Source: Vibrio sp. RE86 (lineage in GTDB: Bacteria > Pseudomonadota > Gammaproteobacteria > Enterobacterales > Vibrionaceae). Taken from it: DNA of 64,000 bases. Both the position numbers and the translations under genes were made by a program. The notes below the pieces were generated by a model. That model was not told the DNA's origin, made no database searches, and saw nothing but the letters and a program-made list of their open reading frames with translations. The stretch spans positions 186,001-250,000 of the forward strand of contig NZ_VTXI01000001.1 of assembly GCF_013114545.1 (NCBI RefSeq), written 5' to 3'. How positions within the stretch are numbered: position 1 is the stretch's first letter; each line of letters starts with the position of its first letter. Positions 55,857 to 64,000 of this stretch are shown here, in pieces.

Positions 55857-57347
55857 ATGAAGGAAATTCGATTCTTTCATCGACGCTTTAACTTCACATC
55901 AAAACCAGTTGATCGAGTTAAGTGCGAACACTCTCTAGCTCACTCATTACGTATTGCACCACCCACCGCTGTTAATGACTCTAAGCGGTTAGAGTGGAAT
56001 AAGGAGCTGGCAGATACCAACTTAATTTGGCTAGGGTCAAAGGTTTTACCCTTGCACTCATTGCCCGAAGATGAGCGTTTAGAGCTGTTGTATCAGTTGG
56101 CACCGCAGCCAAAAATTCGCAATCAATCGAAATTGCAAACTCAGCAGCGGCAGTATCGCCTCAAAATGAACAACGCCATTAAGAGTGAAACAACCAAAGG
56201 AAATACCGAGGCTGCGGAGTTTTTGCAAGCAGTCTTAAACGCAAAAGGGCATGTGCCCTACTCATGTATCGAGCAATTTAAAAAGCTGAAAATGCAGCGG
56301 AAAAAGCAACGCATCAAGATGCTAGAAACGTATCTGAATGCTTATAACCAGTTGCAGAAGCGACCAGCAGCGAACAATGTATTTCTGCAAGAAGGCATTT
56401 TTAAAGTTCCGCATCAATGGAACGTTGGCAACGACACCATAACGCTTGAAGAATACATTTCATTTACGCGTGAGTTTTTGAAGCACCATTATCCTGCTTA
56501 TGATATTCAAGCAATTATTGGACATGATGATGAGCGAAATGTTGATGTCAATACTGGAGCACATACTCACTACTTTATCTCGGGTAGGAACAACCAAACT
56601 GGTGAATATGACTTGAGGAAAACTCAGATTAACATCGTTAATGAGTATATTCGTGAAAACCACCGCAGCGAAGCGTTGCTTCCCGAGGATGGCAAGCTTA
56701 CCAGGAAGCTCAGTCAAAAGTTTGGTCATTACCATCAACGTATGATGCTTGATTTTGCCAATGAGCACCTTTTTAAAAACAAGGGGCTAAAAGCTGAATT
56801 TGCTCCTGAAGCAGAGCGAAAATCCGCGCAGCGCAAGAAGATAGACAAGGAAGCAAACTTGCCTAAGTCTGCTCGAAGCCATAACTACTACACGCACCAA
56901 CTTGAGTTGGTTCAAGCAAAGGTTCATTCAGCAGAACAGCAATACAATGAGCTAGTAGAAAACACTCATTCCTTAAAAGATAACTTTGACAAGTTACTCA
57001 ATGACGTGGCTCAAGTGCAGGTCAACCTTAGTGAGCTTCAAGTTGAAAAAGATACAGTAACCACTGAGATAACAGAGCTTAAAGATCAACAATCAAGGTT
57101 ATCCCAACTGGCTCTAGAGCTAACTGACGCTATCGTTCCGAGGTTGGTCAGTGTGTTCAAGAAAGTGCTACTAGCTATCAATGCGCGTGACAACAAAGTG
57201 GCAAAAAAACAAGCCGAGTATCTTGAGTCCGCTTTCAGTGCCGCGTTAGAGCTTCCTCCTTCGGTAGCGCAAGGGGTTACCAGAGAAATTAAGGCTATTA
57301 AAAAGGCCAATACTGCAATTGAAGCCGAAGCTTCAATAGATAAGTAA
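55857..57347 (+). CDS. Relaxase/mobilisation protein, MOBV (Mob/Pre)-like
   Basis: A 496-residue protein. The central part carries IIGHDDERNVDVNTGAHTHY followed by FISGRN (about residues 219-245): the His-Asp-Glu then HxH arrangement of the Mob/Pre (MOBV) relaxase, which normally reads H-x-D-E...PHxH. The last 140 residues are a coiled coil (QVEKDTVTTEITELKDQQSR region). It would nick DNA at an oriT and pilot it into a conjugation pore supplied by another element. The start is ATG 55857 or GTG 55851, both inside or next to a TTCG hairpin. The N-terminal catalytic Tyr cannot be assigned by eye. Confidence 0.75.
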   Translation: MKEIRFFHRRFNFTSKPVDRVKCEHSLAHSLRIAPPTAVNDSKRLEWNKELADTNLIWLGSKVLPLHSLPEDERLELLYQLAPQPKIRNQSKLQTQQRQYRLKMNNAIKSETTKGNTEAAEFLQAVLNAKGHVPYSCIEQFKKLKMQRKKQRIKMLETYLNAYNQLQKRPAANNVFLQEGIFKVPHQWNVGNDTITLEEYISFTREFLKHHYPAYDIQAIIGHDDERNVDVNTGAHTHYFISGRNNQTGEYDLRKTQINIVNEYIRENHRSEALLPEDGKLTRKLSQKFGHYHQRMMLDFANEHLFKNKGLKAEFAPEAERKSAQRKKIDKEANLPKSARSHNYYTHQLELVQAKVHSAEQQYNELVENTHSLKDNFDKLLNDVAQVQVNLSELQVEKDTVTTEITELKDQQSRLSQLALELTDAIVPRLVSVFKKVLLAINARDNKVAKKQAEYLESAFSAALELPPSVAQGVTREIKAIKKANTAIEAEASIDK

Positions 57348-57413
57348 GTTAGTTAACGTGACTAACTTACTTCACTAACTAACCTAAAAATGATAACTAA
57401 AAACAGGTGAAAA

Positions 57414-58175
57414 ATGGCTAGACCAAAATCATATACGGATGACGATATCATCAACATTGCGACTCAATTGATCAGTAAAGGAAAGAAGCCTTCGGGCTGG
57501 TACATCAAGGAAGCGCTTGGCAGAGGAAGAATTTCTACTATTCAAGCGGATTTAGATCGTCTCATACAAGGTGGACATATCTCTGTTGAAGCCCGTAATG
57601 CGCAAGACTATAAAGAGTGTGAAGCTACCCTTGCTTTTCTGTCATATGACCTTCCAGTGGAGTTGCAGGAACTTTTAGCTAAGCGGGAGGAAGAGCTTTG
57701 TAAAGTAATGCGTGATATGACGACTGCTTTGAATAACAAGGCGCACGAGCATTATGAAACTATGATGGCTATTCGTGTCAGAGATCTCGACGCAAAGTAC
57801 AATCTAACATATAGAGCTAAGGAGCAAGCTGAAGCTGACTTTGCTGATATTGAAGAACGGCTTAAGAAACAAGTTGTGGAAAAAGAACAACTTGAAGATA
57901 AAATTGAAGAACTAGAATGTAAGCTGGCTGAATCACGGCAAAGCCACTCGGATTTACTTCAGCACAACCTCAAACTTACAAGTAATTTGAACTCAATTAC
58001 CGATAAGTACGAAGTACTTCAAGGGACTTACCAAGGCATCAACGAACAGCTATCAGCACTGCAAAGTGAGTATACATCTGTGAAAGTGAAGCTGGATTCT
58101 GCGCTAAGTGAGAATGAAAGCCTTCAATCACACATTGTTGAGTTGTCTGCTGGGTATGATGAGGCGAATAACTAA
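57414..58175 (+). CDS. KfrA-like plasmid DNA-binding coiled-coil protein
   Basis: A 253-residue protein with an N-terminal KfrA-type DNA-binding domain (residues 1-60: ARPKSYTDDDIINIATQLIS, GRGRISTIQADLDRLIQ) followed by a long coiled coil (about 85-245, Glu/Lys/Leu-rich). KfrA proteins of plasmids such as RK2 are repressors and partition-related architectural factors. Here it sits after the relaxase in the same direction, so it is part of the mobility module and betrays a plasmid origin. Two other roles are possible: control of the mob genes or stabilisation of the excised circle. Confidence 0.82.
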   Translation: MARPKSYTDDDIINIATQLISKGKKPSGWYIKEALGRGRISTIQADLDRLIQGGHISVEARNAQDYKECEATLAFLSYDLPVELQELLAKREEELCKVMRDMTTALNNKAHEHYETMMAIRVRDLDAKYNLTYRAKEQAEADFADIEERLKKQVVEKEQLEDKIEELECKLAESRQSHSDLLQHNLKLTSNLNSITDKYEVLQGTYQGINEQLSALQSEYTSVKVKLDSALSENESLQSHIVELSAGYDEANN

Positions 58176-58305
58176 AGTGAAAGATTATCAGGACGCATTA
58201 CATACGCCAGAAAGTTATGTGGATGACTTAAGAAAATCAAGTAACGAACTCACTAATCGTTTGAAAGTCTTTGAAAATCCACTGCGTAAACTGAATAGAT
58301 ACTAA
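58156..58305 (+). CDS. Possible small ORF overlapping the end of the KfrA-like gene
   Basis: A frame of 49 residues (MMRRITKVKDYQDALHTPES...) that overlaps the end of the KfrA-like gene in another phase. The tail is protein-like (YVDDLRKSSNELTNRLKVFE), but there is no good ribosome site and the size is small. It might be a coupled small protein or simply the remnant of a frame-shifted 3' end of the KfrA-like gene. Confidence 0.25.
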   Translation: MMRRITKVKDYQDALHTPESYVDDLRKSSNELTNRLKVFENPLRKLNRY

Positions 58306-58482
58306 CGGTTGAAATTGAAAGGTACATTAGCCAGAAACCTCGCAATTCATTTAATAACGATACTTTGCATTCGGTCACAGCATGTGAGAGATACATAAAA
58401 CCATTGTATGAGTAGGTGTAAAGATATGCCATAATGCAAAACTGGTTTCACTGCATCACAAGTTGAAAGGAATGAGTATTTG

Positions 58483-59358
58483 ATGAAGTTTGATCACCTC
58501 TTGTCTAATACTGAGTCTTTAATGAACCAAATCTATTGGTTTAAACAAGACATAGATTCCCCAAAAGGGGCATCTCATAGAGGAGTATCGATAAAATATG
58601 TTGATATTCAAGAAAGGCGTTCAAGTTTTATACGTGAACTTAAAAGTACGGCATTAAACTGGGTGTATTCGACAAGCAAGTATAATCAGCTTTTCGCTCA
58701 AGAGATGCAGGCAAGAAATGGAGATGTTCAAAATACTTGCTCATACCTAATGCAAGTCGCAGATCAAAAGTTTAGGAAAGGTTGTCCGCAGGGTCAGTAT
58801 GGTGAACTCCTTTTGTTTAACTTCATTCAACATTTCTTTAGAGCTCCTCCATTGTTACGGAAAATGTCTTTGACAACAAACCCTGGGTTGGAGCGACACG
58901 GCGCTGATGCTATTCATTACCGCGAAGATGATTCTAGTAAATGTTTTATCCTCGGTGAATCAAAATGTTATGAATCTAAGTACAAGTTTAATGAAGCCTT
59001 ACAAGCTTCAATAAATAGTATTGTAGATTCATTTGAAAACATTGATAACGAGTTGATTTTGTATCAACTTGATGACTTCATTGACCCTAACCTTCAAGAT
59101 ATTGCTAGGCAGTTGAAAGATGGCACATTGGAATCACCGCGTTTCGAGTTGGTTTGTCTCATTGCTTATGAAGAAACCCGAAAGGTCGACGGACTTACTC
59201 AAACAGAAATACAAGATAAAATTGAAAGTTGCCTCGCTTACAGATGGCAAAATGTAAAAGACAATCTCTATAACGGTGTTCGTCCTGCCATTGTGGAGCG
59301 GATTCACTACGTAGTATTTCCTACTTGGTCATTAAATGACCTCCTCAACGAATTTTAG
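58483..59358 (+). CDS. hamA: HamA, nuclease subunit of Hachiman defence
   Basis: A 291-residue DUF1837-type protein, HamA of Hachiman. The nuclease core reads GQYGELLLFNFI (E108), GLERHGADAIH (D142) and FILGESKCYE (E159, K161): a PD-(D/E)xK arrangement. In known Hachiman systems HamA is an effector nuclease held in check by, and unleashed through, the HamB helicase, destroying DNA during phage infection. The ATG at 58483 follows AAAGGAATG; a TTG just before it (58480) is also possible. hamB starts 12 bp after its stop, so the two are an operon. The DNA is more A+T-rich than the mob region. Confidence 0.88.
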   Translation: MKFDHLLSNTESLMNQIYWFKQDIDSPKGASHRGVSIKYVDIQERRSSFIRELKSTALNWVYSTSKYNQLFAQEMQARNGDVQNTCSYLMQVADQKFRKGCPQGQYGELLLFNFIQHFFRAPPLLRKMSLTTNPGLERHGADAIHYREDDSSKCFILGESKCYESKYKFNEALQASINSIVDSFENIDNELILYQLDDFIDPNLQDIARQLKDGTLESPRFELVCLIAYEETRKVDGLTQTEIQDKIESCLAYRWQNVKDNLYNGVRPAIVERIHYVVFPTWSLNDLLNEF

Positions 59359-59370
59359 TGCCTAGTTTTT

Positions 59371-61857
59371 ATGACCGATAGAACCATCTTGAGACAGTTG
59401 CTTGAAATCGAACTCAATAATTTCGCAGTAAAAATGAGCTTGATTGATGCTGAACATACTTACATACCATACAAACTATGTCTTGAAGCTCTCAACTTAC
59501 TCAAAGACGTTTCGAACAGTGAAGATACTGACTTCAACAGGCAAATTGCTATTAGTATCGTTTCGCTATTGTGGACTCACTCAGAAACATCAATTAAAGA
59601 CAATCTAAGACAGATCATTACTCCTATCTTATCTTCCATGGGATTTTCTCCAAGCTCTATGATGCTAGACGAGCAACTTAGAGAAGAAGGCGTTTACTCC
59701 CCGATGAATAGCTATATTGATAAGTTACGAGTACTAATCCATGACCGAAAAAATCAAATAACCATCGGTGAAAAGACGTACACACTTACTGGCTTTCAAT
59801 CCGACCTTTGGCAGGCAATAGAGCAAAATAGATTAGTAGGTATCTCAGCTCCGACCTCAGCTGGTAAGTCCTTTCTAATATATCTAAAAATTATTGATAT
59901 GCTAAAACAAGGGGCACGTAAGTTCGTCTATGTGGTGCCAACTCTGAGCCTTATTAGCCAAGTAACGGCAGACTTGTCCAAGCTCATGCGTGAGCATGGT
60001 ATAAGGGATATCGATGTATTGAATTCCTTTGAAGAAGAGCTCGAAGAATTCATCTATGTTGTCACTCAAGAGAGAGCAATTGCGCTTTTCTCTGAGTCAG
60101 GTGTTTGCAATTTAGATATGTTGGTTGTAGACGAGATTCAAAACATTGAAAAGGTTGCGAATGAAGGTGAAGACCGCTCCAAAGTTCTATACGATGTTTT
60201 AATAGATGTTCGGAATGATGCCAATGTAGATAAGATCATTCTGAGCGGGCCAAGACTTAAAAATATCGGGGGGCTTGGGTTTAGGATCTTTGGCGAAGTA
60301 TCAGAGGAAAAACAAACTGACTCTCCTCCTGTTTTAAGCCTTACCTATTCTATATCTAAAAAAAGGGGGACTTACCTTCTTAACCAATACTCAGCGCTTT
60401 TTGACGTGCCGTTACAAAGGACTATAGAAAACTCTAGTCATATTAAAGGATTGGGGCAAGTTCAGTACACACCAAAGTTCAATGGCTACTTACATAGGAC
60501 GCTCTCTAGCCTTTCTGATGACGTAAATGTTGTTTTTTCACCTACCTCAACACAAGCGAGAAAATCGGCTGATCAATTCGCAAAGTATATAGAACCAGAT
60601 AATAGTAAAGCGTTGGGTAGCTTATCCAGCTACCTAAGAAGTTCTGTACATTCGAACTACGAGTTAGCAACAATCGTGGAGTCTGGTGTTGCTTACCATA
60701 CAGGAAAGACACCAATGCATGTTAGAAAAAGCATAGAGCATGCGACGTCTAGGCAGTTTATTAAATATCTTTTCTGTACAACTACCCTAATGCAAGGTGT
60801 TAACCTTCCTGCGAAAAATGTAATTGTCCGAAACCCGAATCTCTTCACCAAAAGAAAGCAAGATAGCGTCAGTTTATCCGCTTATGAATTTGCCAACTTA
60901 CGAGGGCGTGCAGGGAGACTACTTACCGACTTCATAGGTCGAACCATCGTTCTAGATGAAGGTTCTTTTGACTCAGAAAATCATGGAAACAGTGGTTCAT
61001 CTTTATTTCCTGAAGAATATAAAGACATACGCACAGGCTACCAAGATATCTATCAACAACATGCGGATTTTGTTGATGAAGTGCTTTCGCGAGATCAAGT
61101 AGTTGATGGTGCACCATCAAAGGCGCTCATTACACATATAAGGCAAATGCTCTATAGACACGGTAAAGAGAAAGGAGTTTCTCGACTTAAAGATGTTGGC
61201 TTGCACCTAGAGGTAGGTCTAATTAATGACATAATGAAGAGTCTTGAAAAACTAAATGTTGAAAGAGACCTTGTTTTAGCCAATAGGTACTGGGATCCCG
61301 TTGATTTGGCGAGGTTAACTCAAATTTACCAGTCCAATTATCAACCACTTGCTACGAATATTTTTGAACCAGGGATGTATCAAGGTTTCTTAGACTGGAT
61401 GACTACAATGCGTATGGAGTTTCCTTATTACTTCAAACGTTACCTAGGAAAGATCGATAATGATGGATATATGTATGGTGTCGCTAAGAGTGCAGAGAGC
61501 TGGGTAAGAGAAAAGCCTTTACGTGACATTCTCCATGCAAGATTTCATTCTGATGATGTCGGTATTGATAACAAGATAGACTCGGAAATAGAAAAACTTG
61601 GGAAACACGTAAGTTATGGTTTACCTATGTTGTTAAAACCAATTGCAGACCTAGGACATAAAAATTCGAGTATCATTTCTGTTATTGAGTTAGGCATGCA
61701 CACACCATTAGCTAGATATCTATCTGATAGGGGTGTTCCCAGAGAGACTGCTATCAAAGTGAGTCAACTTCACCCTTCAAATGTCCAGTTTGACAAGAAC
61801 CTAACAAGAAGAATGTTGAACTACTGGGAGTTACAACATATGCAACATATACTTTAG
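59371..61857 (+). CDS. hamB: HamB, helicase subunit of Hachiman defence
   Basis: An 828-residue superfamily 2 helicase. Motifs in order: Walker A APTSAGKS (160-167), Ia VVPTLSLISQV, Walker B VVDEIQ (DEIQ at 254-257, a DExQ box), motif III-like ILSGPR, IV VVFSPTSTQARKSA, V YLFCTTTLMQGVNLPAKNV and VI NLRGRAGRLL (Arg finger region 511-516). The pairing with a DUF1837 nuclease, size and motif set fit HamB of Hachiman. It probably scans DNA and signals to HamA. A 58-bp gap separates it from the retron-like genes on the same strand. Confidence 0.9.
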   Translation: MTDRTILRQLLEIELNNFAVKMSLIDAEHTYIPYKLCLEALNLLKDVSNSEDTDFNRQIAISIVSLLWTHSETSIKDNLRQIITPILSSMGFSPSSMMLDEQLREEGVYSPMNSYIDKLRVLIHDRKNQITIGEKTYTLTGFQSDLWQAIEQNRLVGISAPTSAGKSFLIYLKIIDMLKQGARKFVYVVPTLSLISQVTADLSKLMREHGIRDIDVLNSFEEELEEFIYVVTQERAIALFSESGVCNLDMLVVDEIQNIEKVANEGEDRSKVLYDVLIDVRNDANVDKIILSGPRLKNIGGLGFRIFGEVSEEKQTDSPPVLSLTYSISKKRGTYLLNQYSALFDVPLQRTIENSSHIKGLGQVQYTPKFNGYLHRTLSSLSDDVNVVFSPTSTQARKSADQFAKYIEPDNSKALGSLSSYLRSSVHSNYELATIVESGVAYHTGKTPMHVRKSIEHATSRQFIKYLFCTTTLMQGVNLPAKNVIVRNPNLFTKRKQDSVSLSAYEFANLRGRAGRLLTDFIGRTIVLDEGSFDSENHGNSGSSLFPEEYKDIRTGYQDIYQQHADFVDEVLSRDQVVDGAPSKALITHIRQMLYRHGKEKGVSRLKDVGLHLEVGLINDIMKSLEKLNVERDLVLANRYWDPVDLARLTQIYQSNYQPLATNIFEPGMYQGFLDWMTTMRMEFPYYFKRYLGKIDNDGYMYGVAKSAESWVREKPLRDILHARFHSDDVGIDNKIDSEIEKLGKHVSYGLPMLLKPIADLGHKNSSIISVIELGMHTPLARYLSDRGVPRETAIKVSQLHPSNVQFDKNLTRRMLNYWELQHMQHIL

Positions 61858-61915
61858 ATTAAGTTTGCAGATATCTGTGACAATTGAAGTACTATCAATG
61901 GTGTTTTAGACCTTT

Positions 61916-63064
61916 ATGCTAAGTAACATGACTTATTGCCAATCCTTCATCAAACAGTTTAAAACTGAAGATCAAGGACTGGCTCGCGACTTACTTGACA
62001 GTTTAGTAGTAATACCAACTAGTCGAGTAATCAACGATTTATCGTATCAACTTGAACAAATCATGGTGCAATATGATAGTGTCGCGATTTATCCGATAAG
62101 AGAACTGTTAATCGGAGAAACGAGCTACTTCGATGTGGCAGATGACAATATAGTCCCTCTACTTCAGCAAGGCAGTGAGCCATTAGGTAGTGAAGCATTT
62201 GTATCCAATATAATTACTAATTTATCAAGAGCTTTTAAACCTAAAGTTATACTACAACAACAACTTTCCCCCTCTCTCTCATTACTACGAACAAAGAAGT
62301 GCCAAGCGATATTACTAGTTGATGACATGATTGGCTCGGGGAAAAGAACTTCTGATTTTATTAAGGCTGTTTATAATCACAAAACAATAAAAAGTTGGGT
62401 TTCGGGGCGCAAGTTAGATATACATGTGGTCTCTTTTATGGGCTCTGAGCAAGGACTTGATTATCTTGAGTTCTGGGAGAAAAAAGCTAGAGTTAAAATT
62501 CACAATCTTGCGGCATGCCCCACTTTCTATGACTTACCAAATCATCAAGCCTTGCTAAGGTTATGTGAAGACTATGCTCATAATAAAGAACGTATGCCAT
62601 TAGGCTTTAAGGACACAGCTGTTCGGGTCGTATTCACACATTCGGCACCTAACAACTTACCCGCAATTTTGTATAGGAATGTCTCTAAATATAAAGCCAC
62701 CTCAACATCTAAGAGGGGAGTCACAAAAATTTGGAAGGCTTTATTTCCCGTTCGTTCGATACCTGTGCAGTTTAGAGTGAATTTGGAACATATAGATGAG
62801 CAACAACTTCCGACCTCTGTACGATTTAAGCAGTTTCTGACGGCAGTAAATGACGGCTTCACAAACCCTATTGATATACATCTTATTTTGAATTGGTCGT
62901 ACTCTGTGTGCCAAGAGATTCTCAACTTGATGGTGGATATGGAATTGTTGACAATTGAGTCTTCAGAGATTTCTATCACTGAACGAGGGGTTAAGGAGCT
63001 TTCTAGGTGGAAGATTAAAAACTATCACATTGAATTTAATGATAAAAACTATTATCCTAAGTAA
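61916..63064 (+). CDS. Phosphoribosyltransferase-winged-helix protein, candidate retron effector
   Basis: A 382-residue protein. The middle contains a PRTase-type PRPP loop, AILLVDDMIGSGKRTSDF (Asp-Asp at 136-137), preceded by a strand-helix pattern of the type I phosphoribosyltransferase fold. The C-terminus (about 325-372) looks like a winged helix: WSYSVCQEILNLMVDMELLT then ISITERGVKEL. From memory, PRTase plus winged-helix proteins are effectors of a retron class (type III). It is directly followed by a structured non-coding region and a retron-like RT, which supports that. It would be toxic or signalling when freed by loss of the msDNA (inference). Confidence 0.75.
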   Translation: MLSNMTYCQSFIKQFKTEDQGLARDLLDSLVVIPTSRVINDLSYQLEQIMVQYDSVAIYPIRELLIGETSYFDVADDNIVPLLQQGSEPLGSEAFVSNIITNLSRAFKPKVILQQQLSPSLSLLRTKKCQAILLVDDMIGSGKRTSDFIKAVYNHKTIKSWVSGRKLDIHVVSFMGSEQGLDYLEFWEKKARVKIHNLAACPTFYDLPNHQALLRLCEDYAHNKERMPLGFKDTAVRVVFTHSAPNNLPAILYRNVSKYKATSTSKRGVTKIWKALFPVRSIPVQFRVNLEHIDEQQLPTSVRFKQFLTAVNDGFTNPIDIHLILNWSYSVCQEILNLMVDMELLTIESSEISITERGVKELSRWKIKNYHIEFNDKNYYPK

Positions 63065-63331
63065 TGTTAGTTGGGCCGTGAGCATCATACTGCTAGTTTA
63101 GCCATATGGCTTACATGTGGCGCACTATTTTATTCCAGGATAGTGTTCGACCTTAACTTTTCCGAAGTTAAGGGAGGTAACTTGGAGAGCATGTTAAGTG
63201 TTTTCTATGAAAAATGTCTCGCATTAATCCGCAGCCCACTGCTTCATTAATCTCTGGTGCGTAGCCTTCCGAGTATTAATGAAGCAGTGCTCGGGAACAT
63301 CAAAGGTAGCTGTATGACGATCGGCCCAACT
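63065..63331 (+). ncRNA. Candidate retron msr-msd RNA
   Basis: A 250-bp non-coding stretch between effector and RT. AGTTGGGCCG (63069-63078) and CGGCCCAACT (63322-63331) are perfect 10-bp inverted repeats, matching the a1/a2 pair that closes retron RNAs; a TGAGC directly after a1 offers the branching G. Inside are hairpins at 63100-63111 (AGCCATATGGCT), 63123-63145 (CACTAT/ATAGTG), 63151-63173 (9-bp stem) and a long msd-like stem of 15 perfect pairs (63237-63251 with 63275-63289) with a 23-nt loop. The a2 arm overlaps the first codons of the RT gene. The msr/msd boundary is not fixed. Confidence 0.75.
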
Positions 63332-64000
63332 CACACTTATATTCAAGAAGGCTTAGAAAAGGGCATTTCAGAAAAAAGACTTCAAGGAATTGTTTACGAG
63401 TCCCTCAAAAGAAGCAATACATCCGTTCCATTTGTATTTAGCTTAAACCACATATGCCATATCACAGGCGCAAGCTACCCTTCCCTTAGAGAAATCGTTC
63501 GTCGTAATGAGACGCCCTATTGTTTCCACAGAATCCGTAAAAAAAGCGGGGGGCACAGATTTTTAACAGTTCCAAATGCCGAATTAAAAGTGGTACAAAC
63601 TTGGATCAATAAAGAAATATTAGCGTCGCAAGCTCCTCACTTTAGATGCTACTCGTACCACTCTAAATCTTCTATTTTCAAGTGTGCTGAAGAGCACTGT
63701 TCATCGAAGTGGCTTATCAAAATAGACATTGAAAACTTTTTTGACTCAATTTCTGAAGTAATGGTCTACAAAGTATTTAGAAAACTCGGTTACAAACCTT
63801 TGTTAGCTTTTGAGTTAGGGCGAATATGCACGTATCAACCTACTCATTTAAGAATTAAAAACACCTTAAAGTGGCGCAGTTTCAACACGAATTCGGCAGA
63901 GTACCCATACAAACGAAAGGGAGTTAGCTTCTTTGGTAGACTTCCCCAGGGGGCTCCAACTAGCCCGATGTTGTCAAATTTGGTTTTCCAAGAAATTGAT
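63314..64000 (+). CDS. Retron-type reverse transcriptase, N-terminal part (cut by window edge)
   Basis: The open frame from ATG 63314 runs off the window after 229 codons. Motif 3/A reads WLIKIDIENFFDSISE with the catalytic Asp at 138, and motif 4/B reads RLPQGAPTSPMLSNLVF (from about 209), the hallmark of retron and related bacterial RTs. The region before motif A has KCAEEH where retron RTs often carry NAxxH. The catalytic YADD (motif 5) and the msRNA-recognition region lie outside. Start choice is open: the first codons are also the a2 arm of the upstream RNA. Confidence 0.88.
   Translation, partial: MTIGPTHTYIQEGLEKGISEKRLQGIVYESLKRSNTSVPFVFSLNHICHITGASYPSLREIVRRNETPYCFHRIRKKSGGHRFLTVPNAELKVVQTWINKEILASQAPHFRCYSYHSKSSIFKCAEEHCSSKWLIKIDIENFFDSISEVMVYKVFRKLGYKPLLAFELGRICTYQPTHLRIKNTLKWRSFNTNSAEYPYKRKGVSFFGRLPQGAPTSPMLSNLVFQEID

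Noticed and set aside
63314..64000. Reverse transcriptase as part of a diversity-generating retroelement
   Set aside because: No template/variable repeat pair or Avd-like gene is visible, while upstream a1/a2-type repeats and an effector fit a retron better.
51270..64000. Second copy of the tRNA-Ser 3' end as attR inside the window
   Set aside because: No repeat of the final tRNA bases was found by eye; the right end of the island is probably outside.
51187..64000. Island as an integrated prophage
   Set aside because: No capsid, tail, terminase or lysis genes are seen; relaxase and KfrA-like genes point to a plasmid-like mobile element.

Overview
The window reads as a chromosomal segment of a Vibrio species (Gammaproteobacteria). 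The best evidence is a Qrr quorum-sensing small RNA with its sigma-54 promoter and LuxO-type sites, a KtrAB potassium system very close to the Vibrio alginolyticus proteins as I remember them, and several small families I know mainly from vibrios. Positions 1-51186 look like ordinary core and accessory chromosome. From the tRNA-Ser at 51187 to the right edge it is an integrated mobile island whose far end lies outside the window.

Layout. 1-3924: end of a cytochrome c oxidase locus (subunit III, twin-TM DUF2909-type protein, SURF1, a small assembly-like protein, CtaA, CtaB), which makes and inserts heme A. 4139-6000: two paralogous short TetR-like regulators flanking a 53-residue ORF, then a VanZ-like membrane protein. 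5981-9315 (minus): a polar amino acid ABC importer with two permeases. 9627-10682: AroG-type DAHP synthase. 11236-23847: a 4203-residue LapA-like secreted adhesin with an N-terminal retention module, near-identical 271-residue repeats and C-terminal RTX repeats. 23912-31640: TetR repressor with two operators facing a metallo-beta-lactamase-fold hydrolase, then MFS transporter, MscS channel, KtrAB, a DUF2850-like protein and PpnP. 31958-41101: three c-di-GMP enzymes (two GGDEF, one EAL) mixed with a LysR regulator, an EamA permease and less known proteins. 41234-47517: a complete gluconate module (TRAP transporter, GntK, Gnd, LacI-type GntR) with three matching palindromic operators and a CRP-like site. 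47519-49348: the qrr gene and an XRE regulator with three 14-bp-spaced repeats at its start. 49525-50870: an unknown protein and a MaoC-like hydratase.

Island (51187-64000). tRNA-Ser(UGA) is followed at once by a tyrosine integrase, then an unrecognised 383-residue protein, a second tyrosine recombinase, a cluster of five inverted repeats (candidate oriT) in front of a MOBV-like relaxase, and a KfrA-like plasmid DNA-binding coiled-coil protein. The cargo is anti-phage: a two-gene Hachiman system (HamA nuclease, HamB helicase), then 58 bp later a retron-like unit made of a phosphoribosyltransferase-winged-helix protein, a highly structured msr-msd-like non-coding region bounded by a perfect 10-bp inverted repeat, and a retron-type reverse transcriptase cut by the window edge.

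The region most worth following is the Hachiman plus retron pair at 58483-64000. The separate components resemble known families; the particular retron (its RNA, and an a2 arm overlapping the RT start codons) may not have been described. Family assignments are from reading the sequence and from memory; no database search was possible.
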